This document shows positions 37,207-46,326 of a stretch of 64,000 bases of DNA, one piece after another. A program made the translations under genes and the position numbers. Within the stretch, counting starts at the first letter, position 1, and every line of letters starts with the position of its first letter. The notes beneath the pieces are model-generated. The model was given only the letters and a program-made list of their open reading frames with translations, was not told the origin of the DNA and did no database searches. Where the stretch lies: positions 43,719-107,718 of the forward strand of contig JAIBDY010000001.1 in assembly GCA_024685995.1 (NCBI GenBank), in the 5' to 3' direction. The stretch comes from Piscirickettsiaceae bacterium (GTDB lineage Bacteria > Pseudomonadota > Gammaproteobacteria > Nitrosococcales > Methylophagaceae).

Positions 37207-38702
37207 TAATCCAAAAGACCGTTGGTTTTTCTATTTTCAAAGAGTTCGACCATCGTTGCTGCTTTAGTGATTTCGGCCTGATTTACGCCCTCGTCTAACT
37301 TATTCATCACTGTTGGTGTTATAAAAATGACCATTTCCGTTTCGCCAGCAATAAAACTATCTGACCTAAAAAGGCGCCCTAAAACAGGAATACTCCCTAA
37401 CCACTTCACTTTACTCGCTGACTCTTGCTCTTCACGGGTAAGTAGTCCCGATAACACTAGTGTTTCGCCAGGTTTTAGCTTAACTTCATTGGTTGTCGCC
37501 CGTTTTTTGAATGCCGGTTGGCCACCCACAGCATTGGCCAAATCAAGCTGACTAATCGCAACGCCGATGTTCGCGGTAATATTGTTGTAGGTATCTAAAC
37601 TCGGTTCTAAGTTAAGAATAATCCCGTAGTCTTTATATTCAACACTACTACCATTAGACGAGCTTGTTACCACCGGCACTTCCCCTCCGACGGTTAAATC
37701 AGCTTTACCGCCACTGCGTGCGCTTAACCGAGGGTTTGCCAAGGTTAACGCAGCACCCGACTCTTCTAACAGATCAATAATCGACGTCAGCTCAGTCGCA
37801 ATGCCAAAATAGGCGCCACCGGCCCTGTCCGTCGTCGGGTAATTATCAAAGGCGCCCGTGGTTGAAGAGCCAGACAAATCGGGTAAGACCGCACCGCCAA
37901 CTATCACATTCCTCGCTAAACTCAGGATGGGCCCACTAAAACTTTTTTGCCAATCAATCCCCAGTTTTTCAGTTTTATCTTTTGAAAACTCAGTGACTCG
38001 GACATCGAAATAAATCATCTTCTCTTCAAAGGGACTGATTTCACGTGCTAACACCAAAATATCAGGATAACTTTCTTGAAGTATCTTAATTCGTTCTAAG
38101 TCGCGATCTTGAATATTGCCGTCAACGACCACTTTTTGGTCAACGACTATGACTTCAATACCCGGAATGTTTTTAAGAAATGCCTTGATGTCTGCAACTT
38201 CTCTCTCCGTCGTAATTGTTCTGGCTAACACCAAAATATCGCTATAACGTTCTTTTAATAAATTGATTCGTTCTAAATCCCGTGCTTTTAATTCGCCATC
38301 AATGACTACACGTCGTCCAAGTGTCGTTATTTTGATTCCGGGCACATCATTCAATAATTGTTTTACTTCGTAAGCTTCACGCCACCCATTACTAGGCACA
38401 ATCACAACAGAGACGATTTCACGATGTCCGTCAGCAAACCATACTTGCATCGTGGTTTCGCCAGCCGCATCCGCATTAAGCACTACTTCACCGTTTTTAA
38501 GTAGCGTTGTACTCAATATATCGGTTTTACCAACGGACATTCGCTCAACATCGGGGGCCGTTATAACCTTAGACTCACCTTCGTATAAGGTCAGTGAATT
38601 AGGTAGTAATCCTTTATTTTTAGCTTGGGCGAAAGGGGCTATCGCTATCAGGCACAACATCAAAAATAGCAATCGGCCTGTGGCGGTTAGATTAGTGTTC
38701 AT
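37206..38702 (-). CDS. cpaC: Tad secretin CpaC (RcpA)
   Basis: 498 residues from ATG 38702 (AGAAG about 7 nt upstream; the 38741 ATG has no SD and would bury the signal). Signal peptide ending FAQA. The pilus/secretin N-domain (residues about 30-105: LPNSLTLYEGESKVITAPDVERMSVG) is followed by two BON-like repeats, both with the IVVDGxIQ/RDLERIxxLxExYPDILVLAR pattern. The secretin core (about 300-470) has the VPVVTSSSNGS and LVLSGLLTREEQ segments. It forms the outer-membrane gate of the Tad machine. No separate CpaD/RcpB-type gene was recognised. Confidence 0.94.
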   Translation of the reverse strand: MNTNLTATGRLLFLMLCLIAIAPFAQAKNKGLLPNSLTLYEGESKVITAPDVERMSVGKTDILSTTLLKNGEVVLNADAAGETTMQVWFADGHREIVSVVIVPSNGWREAYEVKQLLNDVPGIKITTLGRRVVIDGELKARDLERINLLKERYSDILVLARTITTEREVADIKAFLKNIPGIEVIVVDQKVVVDGNIQDRDLERIKILQESYPDILVLAREISPFEEKMIYFDVRVTEFSKDKTEKLGIDWQKSFSGPILSLARNVIVGGAVLPDLSGSSTTGAFDNYPTTDRAGGAYFGIATELTSIIDLLEESGAALTLANPRLSARSGGKADLTVGGEVPVVTSSSNGSSVEYKDYGIILNLEPSLDTYNNITANIGVAISQLDLANAVGGQPAFKKRATTNEVKLKPGETLVLSGLLTREEQESASKVKWLGSIPVLGRLFRSDSFIAGETEMVIFITPTVMNKLDEGVNQAEITKAATMVELFENRKTNGLLD

Positions 38703-38749
38703 AGATTCACTTCTATTAAGTTCAGTTAAATTTAATGTCATTGTTACGG

Positions 38750-40207
38750 TTACTCTTTGCGTACTTTTGTGACGGAGACAATGCCATCTTTCGCTGTTCC
38801 ACCTGAAATAAAGTCAATGAACTCAATCTCATATTGTGAGCGTTCTGCATCTGCAGTGATATTTTCTGTAACGGAAGTAGACATATCAATCTCATTGCCA
38901 TTGATGTCTAAAGCGACTCCTTTATCAACTTTACCAATGACCTCACCAGTATGACTGACGGCTTGACCATCTATAATTTCACCAATGACCTTACCTTTTT
39001 TATCAATCACTTTGCCGTCGACAATTTTGCCAATAATATTGCCGTTGTCATCACGCACCACACCCTCATCCACTTTGCCGATAATCTCACCGGTACTACT
39101 GACCGCTTGACCATCTATAATTTCACCAATGACCTTACCTTCTTTATCAATCACTTTGCCGTCGACAATTTTGCCAATAATATTGCCGTTGTCATCACGC
39201 ACGACTTCAGCAATTTCAGCAACAGCCAGCATCGGATCATCAACACTGACGTTTTCAACGATAGTGCCTAATGCTTGACCATCAAATGTCACAGCCTGAC
39301 CATTGACCATTTTGCCTACAATATTGCCATTTTCATCAACGACATTATCTCCTATGATACGGCCCACGGCTTGGCCATCGGCGCCGATAACCAAGTCAAT
39401 TTTTTCCGGTTCATCTTTCTCGAACAACAACTCAACGCCAACGTATTTAAAGTCTGCAATGCTGGTATCTTTTGGGTGTCTTAACACGGCGAACATATCA
39501 CCAATACCTTCCGACAATTCAACCCGAGCAATCTGTTTCGGCGTTAAATTTAAACCCACAATGGTAAATTCCATATTAAAGCCATCAGGTGAGTTTTTAT
39601 TATTGCTGTACTCATATTTTCGGCCGTACATATCTTCTTTACCGGCCGCCAGTACCTCAACATTTTCGAGGATCGGCATCACAATGTTTTCTGGCGTTGT
39701 CCCGGTACCAGAAGCTGGCGCTAGACCTAGAGATGACATCGTGAAGTTACCCATTAAGTCAATATGATCGCCTGGCCGTAATAAGCCATCAAAAGAGTCT
39801 ATCTTACTGACTTTCACACTACGCGAACGCCTTCCAAGTTCTATATTCTCTGAATACGTTTTCGCCGACTTTCCTGTCACTGCTTCCCAGGTAATCGGCC
39901 GCCCCATCTGTAAAGGCATCAATAATGTTCTATTCATCACCTTTTTAAAATCTTCTGCGAGGATGACATTAGACGGTAAAAACTCCTTCGGCACTTTTCG
40001 CGCTGCAACCAATTTCGGTGTAATCACGCTACCTTTGCTAAGGTCTCGATTTGGTACCACCACTGTCACCATCACTCTTTGCTCTGGTTGACTGGCTTTA
40101 CGATATTTTGTTTCAACCTGTTTAAGGTAAAAAACCGTTAATGCAGCTGCGGCGAGGCCACAGATTACTGCAATAATTGTCAAACGGAGCCCTGATTGTT
40201 GCTTCAT
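38750..40207 (-). CDS. cpaB: Tad pilus protein CpaB (RcpC) with extra C-terminal repeats
   Basis: 485 residues, far longer than ordinary CpaB (about 270-300). N-terminal membrane helix, SAF/CpaB domain (about 40-105: VPNRDLSKGSVITPKLVAARKVP) and RcpC domain (about 115-265: RSVKVSKIDSFDGLLRPGDHIDLMG). The tail (about 275-450) is built from short beta-type units like DGKVIDKxGKVIGEI, organised as two nearly identical 48-residue repeats plus degenerate copies. The unit resembles DUF3659-type (GnVvG.vvdG) repeats. The repeats should extend into the periplasm, perhaps through or around the secretin. 43 bp after the pilin-like gene. Confidence 0.93.
   Translation of the reverse strand: MKQQSGLRLTIIAVICGLAAAALTVFYLKQVETKYRKASQPEQRVMVTVVVPNRDLSKGSVITPKLVAARKVPKEFLPSNVILAEDFKKVMNRTLLMPLQMGRPITWEAVTGKSAKTYSENIELGRRSRSVKVSKIDSFDGLLRPGDHIDLMGNFTMSSLGLAPASGTGTTPENIVMPILENVEVLAAGKEDMYGRKYEYSNNKNSPDGFNMEFTIVGLNLTPKQIARVELSEGIGDMFAVLRHPKDTSIADFKYVGVELLFEKDEPEKIDLVIGADGQAVGRIIGDNVVDENGNIVGKMVNGQAVTFDGQALGTIVENVSVDDPMLAVAEIAEVVRDDNGNIIGKIVDGKVIDKEGKVIGEIIDGQAVSSTGEIIGKVDEGVVRDDNGNIIGKIVDGKVIDKKGKVIGEIIDGQAVSHTGEVIGKVDKGVALDINGNEIDMSTSVTENITADAERSQYEIEFIDFISGGTAKDGIVSVTKVRKE
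38961..39202 (-). repeat. 144-bp coding tandem repeat in cpaB
   Basis: Two copies with a 144-bp period (48 codons). The stretch 38961-39058 matches 39105-39202 at all but about one position; flanks are more diverged. The in-frame period and near identity suggest recent duplication or gene conversion, and the copy number may vary among strains. Confidence 0.85.
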
Positions 40208-40250
40208 GCTGTCATTACCTATTTAAAAGTTTACTTATTTTTTATGTGAT

Positions 40251-41276
40251 TTAAGGGGCTGAAACGATGTTCACCGTGGGACAATCATTGGGCTGTGTTG
40301 GCGCCCCATAAATTGCGGTTTGATTAAAATAATCAACCCGATCAATTTCCCCTAGGTTTCTATCTGGATCTGAAAATAATGCTAACCGTGCAGCATAGAG
40401 TTCATCATCATCTTTATCATTATCTGGATCGATATCGGCATCCCAATTTGAGGCCATGACTGAACAGATACCCAGTTCAGGCCAATACACGACCTCTCCT
40501 GTTGCTGGCAATGCAGTTGTACTGACATCGACGGAAAACACAGCGGCAAAATATTCACTGTTGATAATACGACCACCCTGTTCTTGGCCGTTCTTTACAA
40601 CTTTAAAGGCGCTCTGTGTGCATAAATTACCGATATCCAATTCATTTTTATTCAGGCTATTAAAAACTTTACTACTGGCTTTACTGACGTAAGCCCAGCT
40701 ATAAGTATTACGCGGAAAAGGGGATGGCAAACCAGCACAACTTGTCACCGCACGTAAATGAAGAATATTGCCCTCTTCATCCAACACCACATTATTTAAT
40801 GCGGCAGATGTACTGTTGCCATGGGTACCCGTAAAGCTATTGTCGGCATCAGAATAAAAACCAATAACTTCACCGTTGGCGTCGAGCACTGTACCATCGG
40901 GTTGTAAATTACCAAAAGTGGAAAAACCATCAGCACTGGTCACCTGACTCACATCAGTCAGACCATCGGGGTCCAATCCGCCACCAATCGCCCCCCCCGT
41001 CCCCGAATCCCGTCCGCCTGTCCCAGTACCCGTTCTAGGAGTTGGTTCATAAGCGCCTTTGGCAGCATATTCGCCGTATTGTTGTACTGCAGATATCGAA
41101 CTTGAATAACCGTCATAACCATCGTGCATCACAGACAATAATTTTGAGATGCATTTATTACTGGTATTATCACTGCCATCACATTCAACATTGGCTCCCC
41201 AGAATAAGGCAGCGATAAGTCCGCCACAGACAATCACATACTCGGCCATGGCTTGCCCTTTTTGCCGACGTGTCAT
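40251..41276 (-). CDS. Pilin-like protein with class III prepilin motif and DUF3659-like units
   Basis: 341 residues. The leader RRQKG followed by QAMAEYVIVCGGLIAALF gives a predicted cleavage after Gly with Glu at +5, as in Flp/TadE proteins. A Gly/Thr-rich linker (TGTGTGGRDSGTGG, about 83-96) precedes a globular part with motifs such as PDGTVLDANGEVIGFYSD and VVLDEEGNILHLR. These resemble the repeat unit in the adjacent CpaB tail. Several Cys suggest disulfides. ATGA overlap with the upstream gene and 43 bp to cpaB. It may be a minor or adhesive tip pilin, with its repeat-like motifs engaging CpaB; that is inference. Confidence 0.75.
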   Translation of the reverse strand: MTRRQKGQAMAEYVIVCGGLIAALFWGANVECDGSDNTSNKCISKLLSVMHDGYDGYSSSISAVQQYGEYAAKGAYEPTPRTGTGTGGRDSGTGGAIGGGLDPDGLTDVSQVTSADGFSTFGNLQPDGTVLDANGEVIGFYSDADNSFTGTHGNSTSAALNNVVLDEEGNILHLRAVTSCAGLPSPFPRNTYSWAYVSKASSKVFNSLNKNELDIGNLCTQSAFKVVKNGQEQGGRIINSEYFAAVFSVDVSTTALPATGEVVYWPELGICSVMASNWDADIDPDNDKDDDELYAARLALFSDPDRNLGEIDRVDYFNQTAIYGAPTQPNDCPTVNIVSAP

Positions 41277-41965
41277 TTGATGATTTCTTCATTAATTAAA
41301 ACTTGCGTCATCTCGCCTGCCGGAATGATCAAAATATTATTCATATTTAAGCCCTTCCGAAAGACCAAAACACGGGACTCACCTTCATTAAACTCCCTAT
41401 CTAATGTCCAACCTTTACGCTGCATTTCATTTAGATAGAACTTACTGACACTACGTGTACTCTCCGAGGTTGAAAGCATCGTGACGCGTCCTTGCTTAGG
41501 CCCATCAGTGGTAGCCAAGTCGGACACGATAACGCTGTCTGGGGGTGCGATAACATCCTCACCCACGTCGGCAGTTTCATCAACAGTCGGTGGGTTACTA
41601 ATAATGAGTCGACCAACGCTAGGGGGCTCATTATTTTGTGCTGCGACCTGCACTGTCATCATGCATTTGTCTGTCATGGTGCTAATCTGGTGCCACATAC
41701 CAAAGGCGGTATCGTCATAACGTTGATCCCATTTTTTATGATAGAAATCGACAACATCATGATAACTAGCTTGGTCTGCAATAAAATTTCGAACCATCAT
41801 CGGTCTATTGTTGTAGACGGCATCGTCCATCACACTTTGTAACGTCATTTCATCCATAATAGGAAAGTCATCAAAGTCACAATTTGCAGCAACAACCGCG
41901 TGCTGGCACGACATAATAATCGCACAAAACCAAGTCATTAAACGTAACTGTCGTTTAATCATCAT
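41273..41965 (-). CDS. Exported protein of unknown function in the tad operon
   Basis: 230 residues from ATG 41965 inside the overlap with the TadE-like gene (ATGATGATTAA); a second ATG follows at once. Signal peptide ends near VVA (residue 26), leaving a periplasmic protein starting ANCDFDDFP. Segments PMMVRNFIADQASYHDVVDFYHKKWDQ (about 50-76) and the C-terminal VSKFYLNEMQRKGWTLDREF / ILIIPAGEMTQVLI suggest a repeated alpha-beta unit, as in small chaperone- or pilotin-like domains. No family assigned. It sits between two pilin-like genes and overlaps both, so a function in pilin handling is plausible. Confidence 0.72.
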   Translation of the reverse strand: MMIKRQLRLMTWFCAIIMSCQHAVVAANCDFDDFPIMDEMTLQSVMDDAVYNNRPMMVRNFIADQASYHDVVDFYHKKWDQRYDDTAFGMWHQISTMTDKCMMTVQVAAQNNEPPSVGRLIISNPPTVDETADVGEDVIAPPDSVIVSDLATTDGPKQGRVTMLSTSESTRSVSKFYLNEMQRKGWTLDREFNEGESRVLVFRKGLNMNNILIIPAGEMTQVLINEEIIK

Positions 41966-42995
41966 AATAATAAAACCCACCGTCTATGCCACCCGTCTCA
42001 GACACGTCTAATGGCTTACCATCTTCAGAAGGCATCGGTGCTATGCCCACCGCACCGAAGTCGAGCTGCTCTATAGCACTATTCCCTGGCCCCCCATCCA
42101 GCACGCTAGCGATACCAATGGCTAAATCAAATAAATCATTATCAAAAAGTGTGGAGGGTACAAAATCATCAGCCCGGGCCTGAAAATGTGTCAAACTTTG
42201 TGTATTCCACCCGTCCGCTAAAATAGCACTACGTGCCGTTAATTTGCCGTCCCAATTTTGGTAAATGGCATCTTCTATTCCTGTTCCCCAGTTGCCAGAA
42301 CTATCACGATCCCAAACGCCAGTACCACCACCATGACTATTACCCACGTTAAGTTGTGTCGTCAGTACTGGGCTATAGTAATTTTTAGTCTCGTAAGCAA
42401 AGGTCATAAAATCATCGTTACTACCCCCAAATGCGCCCAAGAAAGTATTCAGAGGATCCGCAATCACTTTGACACCAGAATTGATGGCATCAACAATTTG
42501 ATATCCTATTGCCGGTGTTAGTTGACCGTCTATCGTGTCGGTATCGTGGTCGGCATCGGTACCTACTGTTGTGCCACCATACATGGTGTTTTTACTTTGT
42601 ACATACGTCCATATCGGGTTGATGTCGCCGGATGCGATCTTAGTATCATCTTCGGTGATAGGTTTTAAGCCACCAGGATCGGTGCCATAGAAAAAACGGT
42701 TGGTCATCGAGTCCATGACATCTTTATCACTACGTGTGGCTACACTTTCCCAATAGCTAGGGCTGATAACACTTTCGTCAGGCGCCTCACCTTGGTCAAA
42801 CCACACCGTACGCTCCCAAGTTACGTAGCGTGCTGCCTGTTGATTTTGTGCTTGTAGGTCCATAACCTTGCCAAACATCGGCACAATAACAAATAGGCTC
42901 AAAAATACAAAACTTACCGAGACCACAAATTCGGTCATTGCTTGCCCTGATTGTTCCGGTGTCCATGCTGTCAGGTTTGATTTAAAATGGTTCAT
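41955..42995 (-). CDS. TadE-like pseudopilin, large
   Basis: 346 residues. Leader of 16 residues, then SGQAMTEFVVSVSFVFLSLF: cleavage after Gly, Glu at +5 and a hydrophobic stem, then the TadE-like NQQAARYVTWERTVW. The rest (about 60-346) is a large globular domain rich in Asp, Gly and Trp without a known fold, ending in a Tyr/Asp cluster. TadE proteins are usually below 220 residues, so this one carries extra mass. The start overlaps the upstream stop (ATGA). Confidence 0.78.
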   Translation of the reverse strand: MNHFKSNLTAWTPEQSGQAMTEFVVSVSFVFLSLFVIVPMFGKVMDLQAQNQQAARYVTWERTVWFDQGEAPDESVISPSYWESVATRSDKDVMDSMTNRFFYGTDPGGLKPITEDDTKIASGDINPIWTYVQSKNTMYGGTTVGTDADHDTDTIDGQLTPAIGYQIVDAINSGVKVIADPLNTFLGAFGGSNDDFMTFAYETKNYYSPVLTTQLNVGNSHGGGTGVWDRDSSGNWGTGIEDAIYQNWDGKLTARSAILADGWNTQSLTHFQARADDFVPSTLFDNDLFDLAIGIASVLDGGPGNSAIEQLDFGAVGIAPMPSEDGKPLDVSETGGIDGGFYYYDD

Positions 42996-45190
42996 GGCAA
43001 ATAGCTATCAAAATCAGGTAATTGATCAATCGCAGCCCCAGTGGCTTGTGAAGTGAGATCATTTATGGTCGGCTCAACTAACGGCCCAATAATCGGATCA
43101 TCAATTTGTTCTACAAGCGTCTCCACCCCTACGTCGACGATACGGCCTGCGATACCATTTAAAACCCAATCAATGATATCGTTAGCCGATGCATTGTCCG
43201 ATAGCCCTTCAAATATCTCACTCCACTTAATCTCACCGGTAGCGATTAACATAGAGATGGCGCTGGGCTCTGTGAGGCGGGCATCCCAAAAAGGACTAAA
43301 TAAACTCGGTGCGACATCACTTCCATCTTTATTCTTTTGCATCGGATCCGCAAAATATGTCTCTGCTGCACTGACTGTCATCATGGGTCGCTCGTCATTC
43401 CAAACCAACTCTTGATAGTCGGCAGAGATATCTGTGCCTTCGACCCGAGAATGTGATTCCACATCAAACCGTGTATAAGCGATAGGGTTATTATTGGCAT
43501 TATCCCAATCTACAGGGGTTCCCGTATTGATATTTAAAGCCGATGGCGATGCACCCGAATCTGAAGGCTTAGACTTATCCGTCGTTTCGATTTCATCCAT
43601 TGTCTTAGCCAACGCAATGACAAATTCGTAGCCAACGCCCGACTCTTGAAATGAATCCCCTAATGAGAAAAATGACGGCGGTCCACTGTAAGTATCAGTG
43701 ACATCAGCGGGGTTCGTACCAAACATGCCACCGGGCAATTGAGGGGCAACTGAGCCCCAGCCTAAAGCAACAAGGTGAAATAAATCAAAGCTACCTTGAT
43801 TGAGAACATCATTGATATCACCACCATAGACATCCGCGGGCATCAAGGGGTAACCCCATTCAGGCACAATCTTTTTGGCATATTTGCGATCACTGACCAA
43901 CTGATGGGTTGCGCCTGCTAGTGGCAAGCCAATAGGAATAGAAAAGTCGACATCGAGTATCGTACCCCCGCTACAGCCGACAACTGGCAAGCACACTTCA
44001 AAACTCACAAACAAACCAATATCGATCTGAATCCCAAATGACGTCACATCAATTGCAGACCAGCCCAGACTGGCAATATCTTTGTCTTCCTCTATTGAGC
44101 CCTTAGCCACATAAGCGGCACCACCATCATTTTTAATCCCCGCCCAAAACCCAAGATCAAGTTTAATCGTAAGCTTAACGATGCCTGCATCGAGTACCAA
44201 TGGGAAATGAAACTCGACTCTAGGCGGGCCAAGATCCCAATGTCTGTCGCGTGTAAACGCTTCGCGATTATTATTAACGATAGCAGCAAAGCGTTTATAG
44301 CCATCGACGGCACTATCCCCCGTGGCCTCTGCATCGGTATTCAGGTTGGCATTTTGACCGCCACTGGCATTATTACTTCTCTTTCGAGCGACACCAGAAC
44401 TATTATCGTTAATCATATTATCGACAGTACCGAGTTGCCCTCCTAGAAATTCGCCCACCATGTCATGGCCATCAGCATTAGCGGCATTAGAGTCGAGTTT
44501 GCCAGAAACATTACTATAGAGATTGTCCGGGCTGACATTTTCACCAAAATAGGTCAACAAAGTATTTTGAACAAAAAAGTACCAACCTACGACGGGCGTA
44601 TACATTTCAGCTTTGTCTGCATCCGCTGAAAACTCGTGGTCTTTTACCACGTTAAGGTTCATTTCTATTTCAGCTTCGAGTGTAGATAACGCAAATACTT
44701 TTTGGAAAATACCTAAGGCGCCATTGAAGTAAGAAATCGCCGTTGGCCACACTTTATTGACTTCGCGTAGCGGCGGTTCGAGTGCCGTTCCTAGTTGTGT
44801 ATAAACTGACGTGATTGGCGCCATGATCGACTGTAGCGTAGTCGGTGAAGGCGGCGCTATCGGCACCGTGTAAAGTGGGAAAAAACTAAAAGCCCCTACG
44901 TTTTTATAATGCTTTACCCATGAGAGTAACGCCACCATTTGACCGATAGAGACTTCGTTGGCCACCATCGCACGATTAGTATAAGCAATAAAATTTAAAT
45001 TTCGAGCGGCCAATTTAGCTTGTGAATAGACGGCTGCATCAGCCGCATTTTCTAGTTGTACTCTATTTTTAACTAACTGACCTTGGTTGTACAAGATCAA
45101 CAAGGTCATGATAGCGACCGCAAAAAAAAGCAAGCTAAAAACCATAGCTTGCCCTTTTTGATTGCGCGACTGACTGATTCTTGTCCTCAT
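42992..45190 (-). CDS. TadG-like large pilus-associated protein
   Basis: 732 residues. After RNQKG comes QAMVFSLLFFAVAIMTLLIL, a prepilin-like stem in which the +5 Glu is replaced by Phe. It continues into the TadG-type region RVQLENAADAAVYSQAKLAARNLN. Most of the protein (90-700) is an extracytoplasmic domain without recognised folds, containing several Gly/Asn-rich loops and a Cys pair (CLPVVGCSGG). Putative TadG proteins anchor in the inner membrane and reach through the envelope. The lack of the +5 Glu suggests it is anchored rather than polymerised. Second gene in the operon, 44 bp after the pilin. Confidence 0.8.
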   Translation of the reverse strand: MRTRISQSRNQKGQAMVFSLLFFAVAIMTLLILYNQGQLVKNRVQLENAADAAVYSQAKLAARNLNFIAYTNRAMVANEVSIGQMVALLSWVKHYKNVGAFSFFPLYTVPIAPPSPTTLQSIMAPITSVYTQLGTALEPPLREVNKVWPTAISYFNGALGIFQKVFALSTLEAEIEMNLNVVKDHEFSADADKAEMYTPVVGWYFFVQNTLLTYFGENVSPDNLYSNVSGKLDSNAANADGHDMVGEFLGGQLGTVDNMINDNSSGVARKRSNNASGGQNANLNTDAEATGDSAVDGYKRFAAIVNNNREAFTRDRHWDLGPPRVEFHFPLVLDAGIVKLTIKLDLGFWAGIKNDGGAAYVAKGSIEEDKDIASLGWSAIDVTSFGIQIDIGLFVSFEVCLPVVGCSGGTILDVDFSIPIGLPLAGATHQLVSDRKYAKKIVPEWGYPLMPADVYGGDINDVLNQGSFDLFHLVALGWGSVAPQLPGGMFGTNPADVTDTYSGPPSFFSLGDSFQESGVGYEFVIALAKTMDEIETTDKSKPSDSGASPSALNINTGTPVDWDNANNNPIAYTRFDVESHSRVEGTDISADYQELVWNDERPMMTVSAAETYFADPMQKNKDGSDVAPSLFSPFWDARLTEPSAISMLIATGEIKWSEIFEGLSDNASANDIIDWVLNGIAGRIVDVGVETLVEQIDDPIIGPLVEPTINDLTSQATGAAIDQLPDFDSYLP

Positions 45191-45234
45191 CCTGAGATAG
45201 CTTGGTTAGTGAGTCGAAATAGACGTCCTAACTA

Positions 45235-45486
45235 TTATTCGGTTTGTTCAAAATCTTGTAAGCCGTAATTAGTGTTCGCGCCTTCAACACCACCGGCAGT
45301 ACCAGCGGTATTACCAGATTGAGCACTCGTGCCCCCACCTAGCTCTGCAGCCATATCACCCACTTGACCACGAACAGTATCACCAAAAATATTAAATACA
45401 GTAATCGCCACAATTGCAATCAATGCAACAATGATGATGTACTCCGTCATTCCTTGTCCGAGCTGATTTAATCGTTTAGCACCCAT
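45235..45486 (-). CDS. flp: Flp-type class IVb pilin
   Basis: 83 residues. The 11-residue leader ending LNQLG is followed by QGMTEYIIIVALIAIVAIT: cleavage after Gly, Glu at +5 and adjacent Tyr, the hallmarks of Flp pilins. The tail is Gly/Ala/Ser-rich (LGGGTSAQSGNTAGTAGG), ending with acidic QDFEQTE. First and probably most expressed gene of the Tad operon, preceded by a 421-bp gene-free region. It would be the major pilin. The glycine-rich tail is longer than in most Flp pilins (about 55-75 residues). Confidence 0.9.
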   Translation of the reverse strand: MGAKRLNQLGQGMTEYIIIVALIAIVAITVFNIFGDTVRGQVGDMAAELGGGTSAQSGNTAGTAGGVEGANTNYGLQDFEQTE

Positions 45487-45907
45487 AATTTATAGACCTT
45501 ATACTATGCATTGAAACCGAAGAAGTTGCTTTCTATAACGCTCACATTATTTCTAATTTGTGGATAAAAGCAGGTCGAAGTATCGCACATCTTTATTTCA
45601 GATGTAAGGACAAAACGGTCAAAATTGTCTACTAATACCAGTTTAGGCGCAATTATTACGTATTTCTTAACACTAAATAACAACGATGACTGCACTAGCA
45701 AAAGCGTGTAAACAAGATAAATCAGAAGATAAAATATCAAAGAATGTAACGGCACAACTTTAATAATGTCAGTTCAGTTCATCTTATTGACCTCCTTTTT
45801 TGCAGCTGGCCTTTAAGTAAGTTATTTAATAGGTCTGTGCTGGCACTGTTGTTTAATCTTGCAACTCAAGGATAATAGTCTCTTTTTACGATACTCTGAG
45901 AAACACT
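45487..45907. other. Gene-free, AT-rich divergent control region between flp and queF
   Basis: 421 bp holding the promoters of the tad operon (minus) and queF (plus). An AGG sits 10 nt before the flp ATG, and TATAAG 19-24 nt before it is too close to the start to be trusted as a -10. An open frame 45504-45755 on the minus strand has a GTG start without SD and looks fortuitous. A preQ1 riboswitch before queF was considered, but no convincing pseudoknot was seen. Confidence 0.5.
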
Positions 45908-46297
45908 ATGTCTACATTACCCAGCAAAGCCCTAGAGACTTTCGACAACGCTCGACCAGACCGCGATTACACCATTCACATCGAAACCGCTGAGTTTACC
46001 TGCCTGTGCCCGATGACAGGACAGCCTGATTTTGCCACGATCAAACTTGACTATGTACCCGATTTAAAATGCGTAGAATTAAAGTCTTTTAAACTATATA
46101 TGTGGACCTATCGCGAACAAGGTGCTTTCCATGAAGTAGTCACTAATCAGATTCTGGATGATTTAGTTGCAGCGACAAATCCTAAATTTATGCGGGTCAC
46201 CGGTATTTTCAATGTTCGTGGCGGTGTCTATACCAATGTGGTTGCCGAACACCGTAAAGATGGTTGGGACGCACCGGAACTCGTCCAACTACCTTAA
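45908..46297 (+). CDS. queF: NADPH-dependent 7-cyano-7-deazaguanine reductase QueF (short form)
   Basis: 129 residues, unimodular QueF. The nucleophile C34 and catalytic D41 lie in [16 protein letters not shown]. The QueF substrate motif follows as [22 protein letters not shown] with the conserved E. It reduces preQ0 to preQ1 for queuosine in tRNA. Short-form (B. subtilis-like) enzymes occur in many Gammaproteobacteria, though E. coli has the long one. Start ATG 45908 after GAGAAACACT. The kinase gene follows 29 bp later. Confidence 0.97.
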   Translation: MSTLPSKALETFDNARPDRDYTIHIETAEFTCLCPMTGQPDFATIKLDYVPDLKCVELKSFKLYMWTYREQGAFHEVVTNQILDDLVAATNPKFMRVTGIFNVRGGVYTNVVAEHRKDGWDAPELVQLP

Positions 46298-46326
46298 CCC
46301 TTTTAGCATTTGTAGCACTCAGTGAG

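Noticed and set aside
38961..39202. Possible CRISPR or intergenic repeat
   Set aside because: The 144-bp repeats are in frame within cpaB, with no spacers; protein repeats explain them.
45504..45755. 83-codon open frame on the minus strand just before flp
   Set aside because: GTG start without SD, AT-rich composition-driven hydrophobicity and no recognisable domain; better explained as leader/promoter DNA.
45838..45856. Sigma-54 type promoter (TGGCAC) before queF
   Set aside because: The -12 GC element is missing at the required spacing.
46264..46326. Upstream extension of the FGGY kinase
   Set aside because: Overlaps the queF end and adds residues before the conserved N-terminal phosphate motif.
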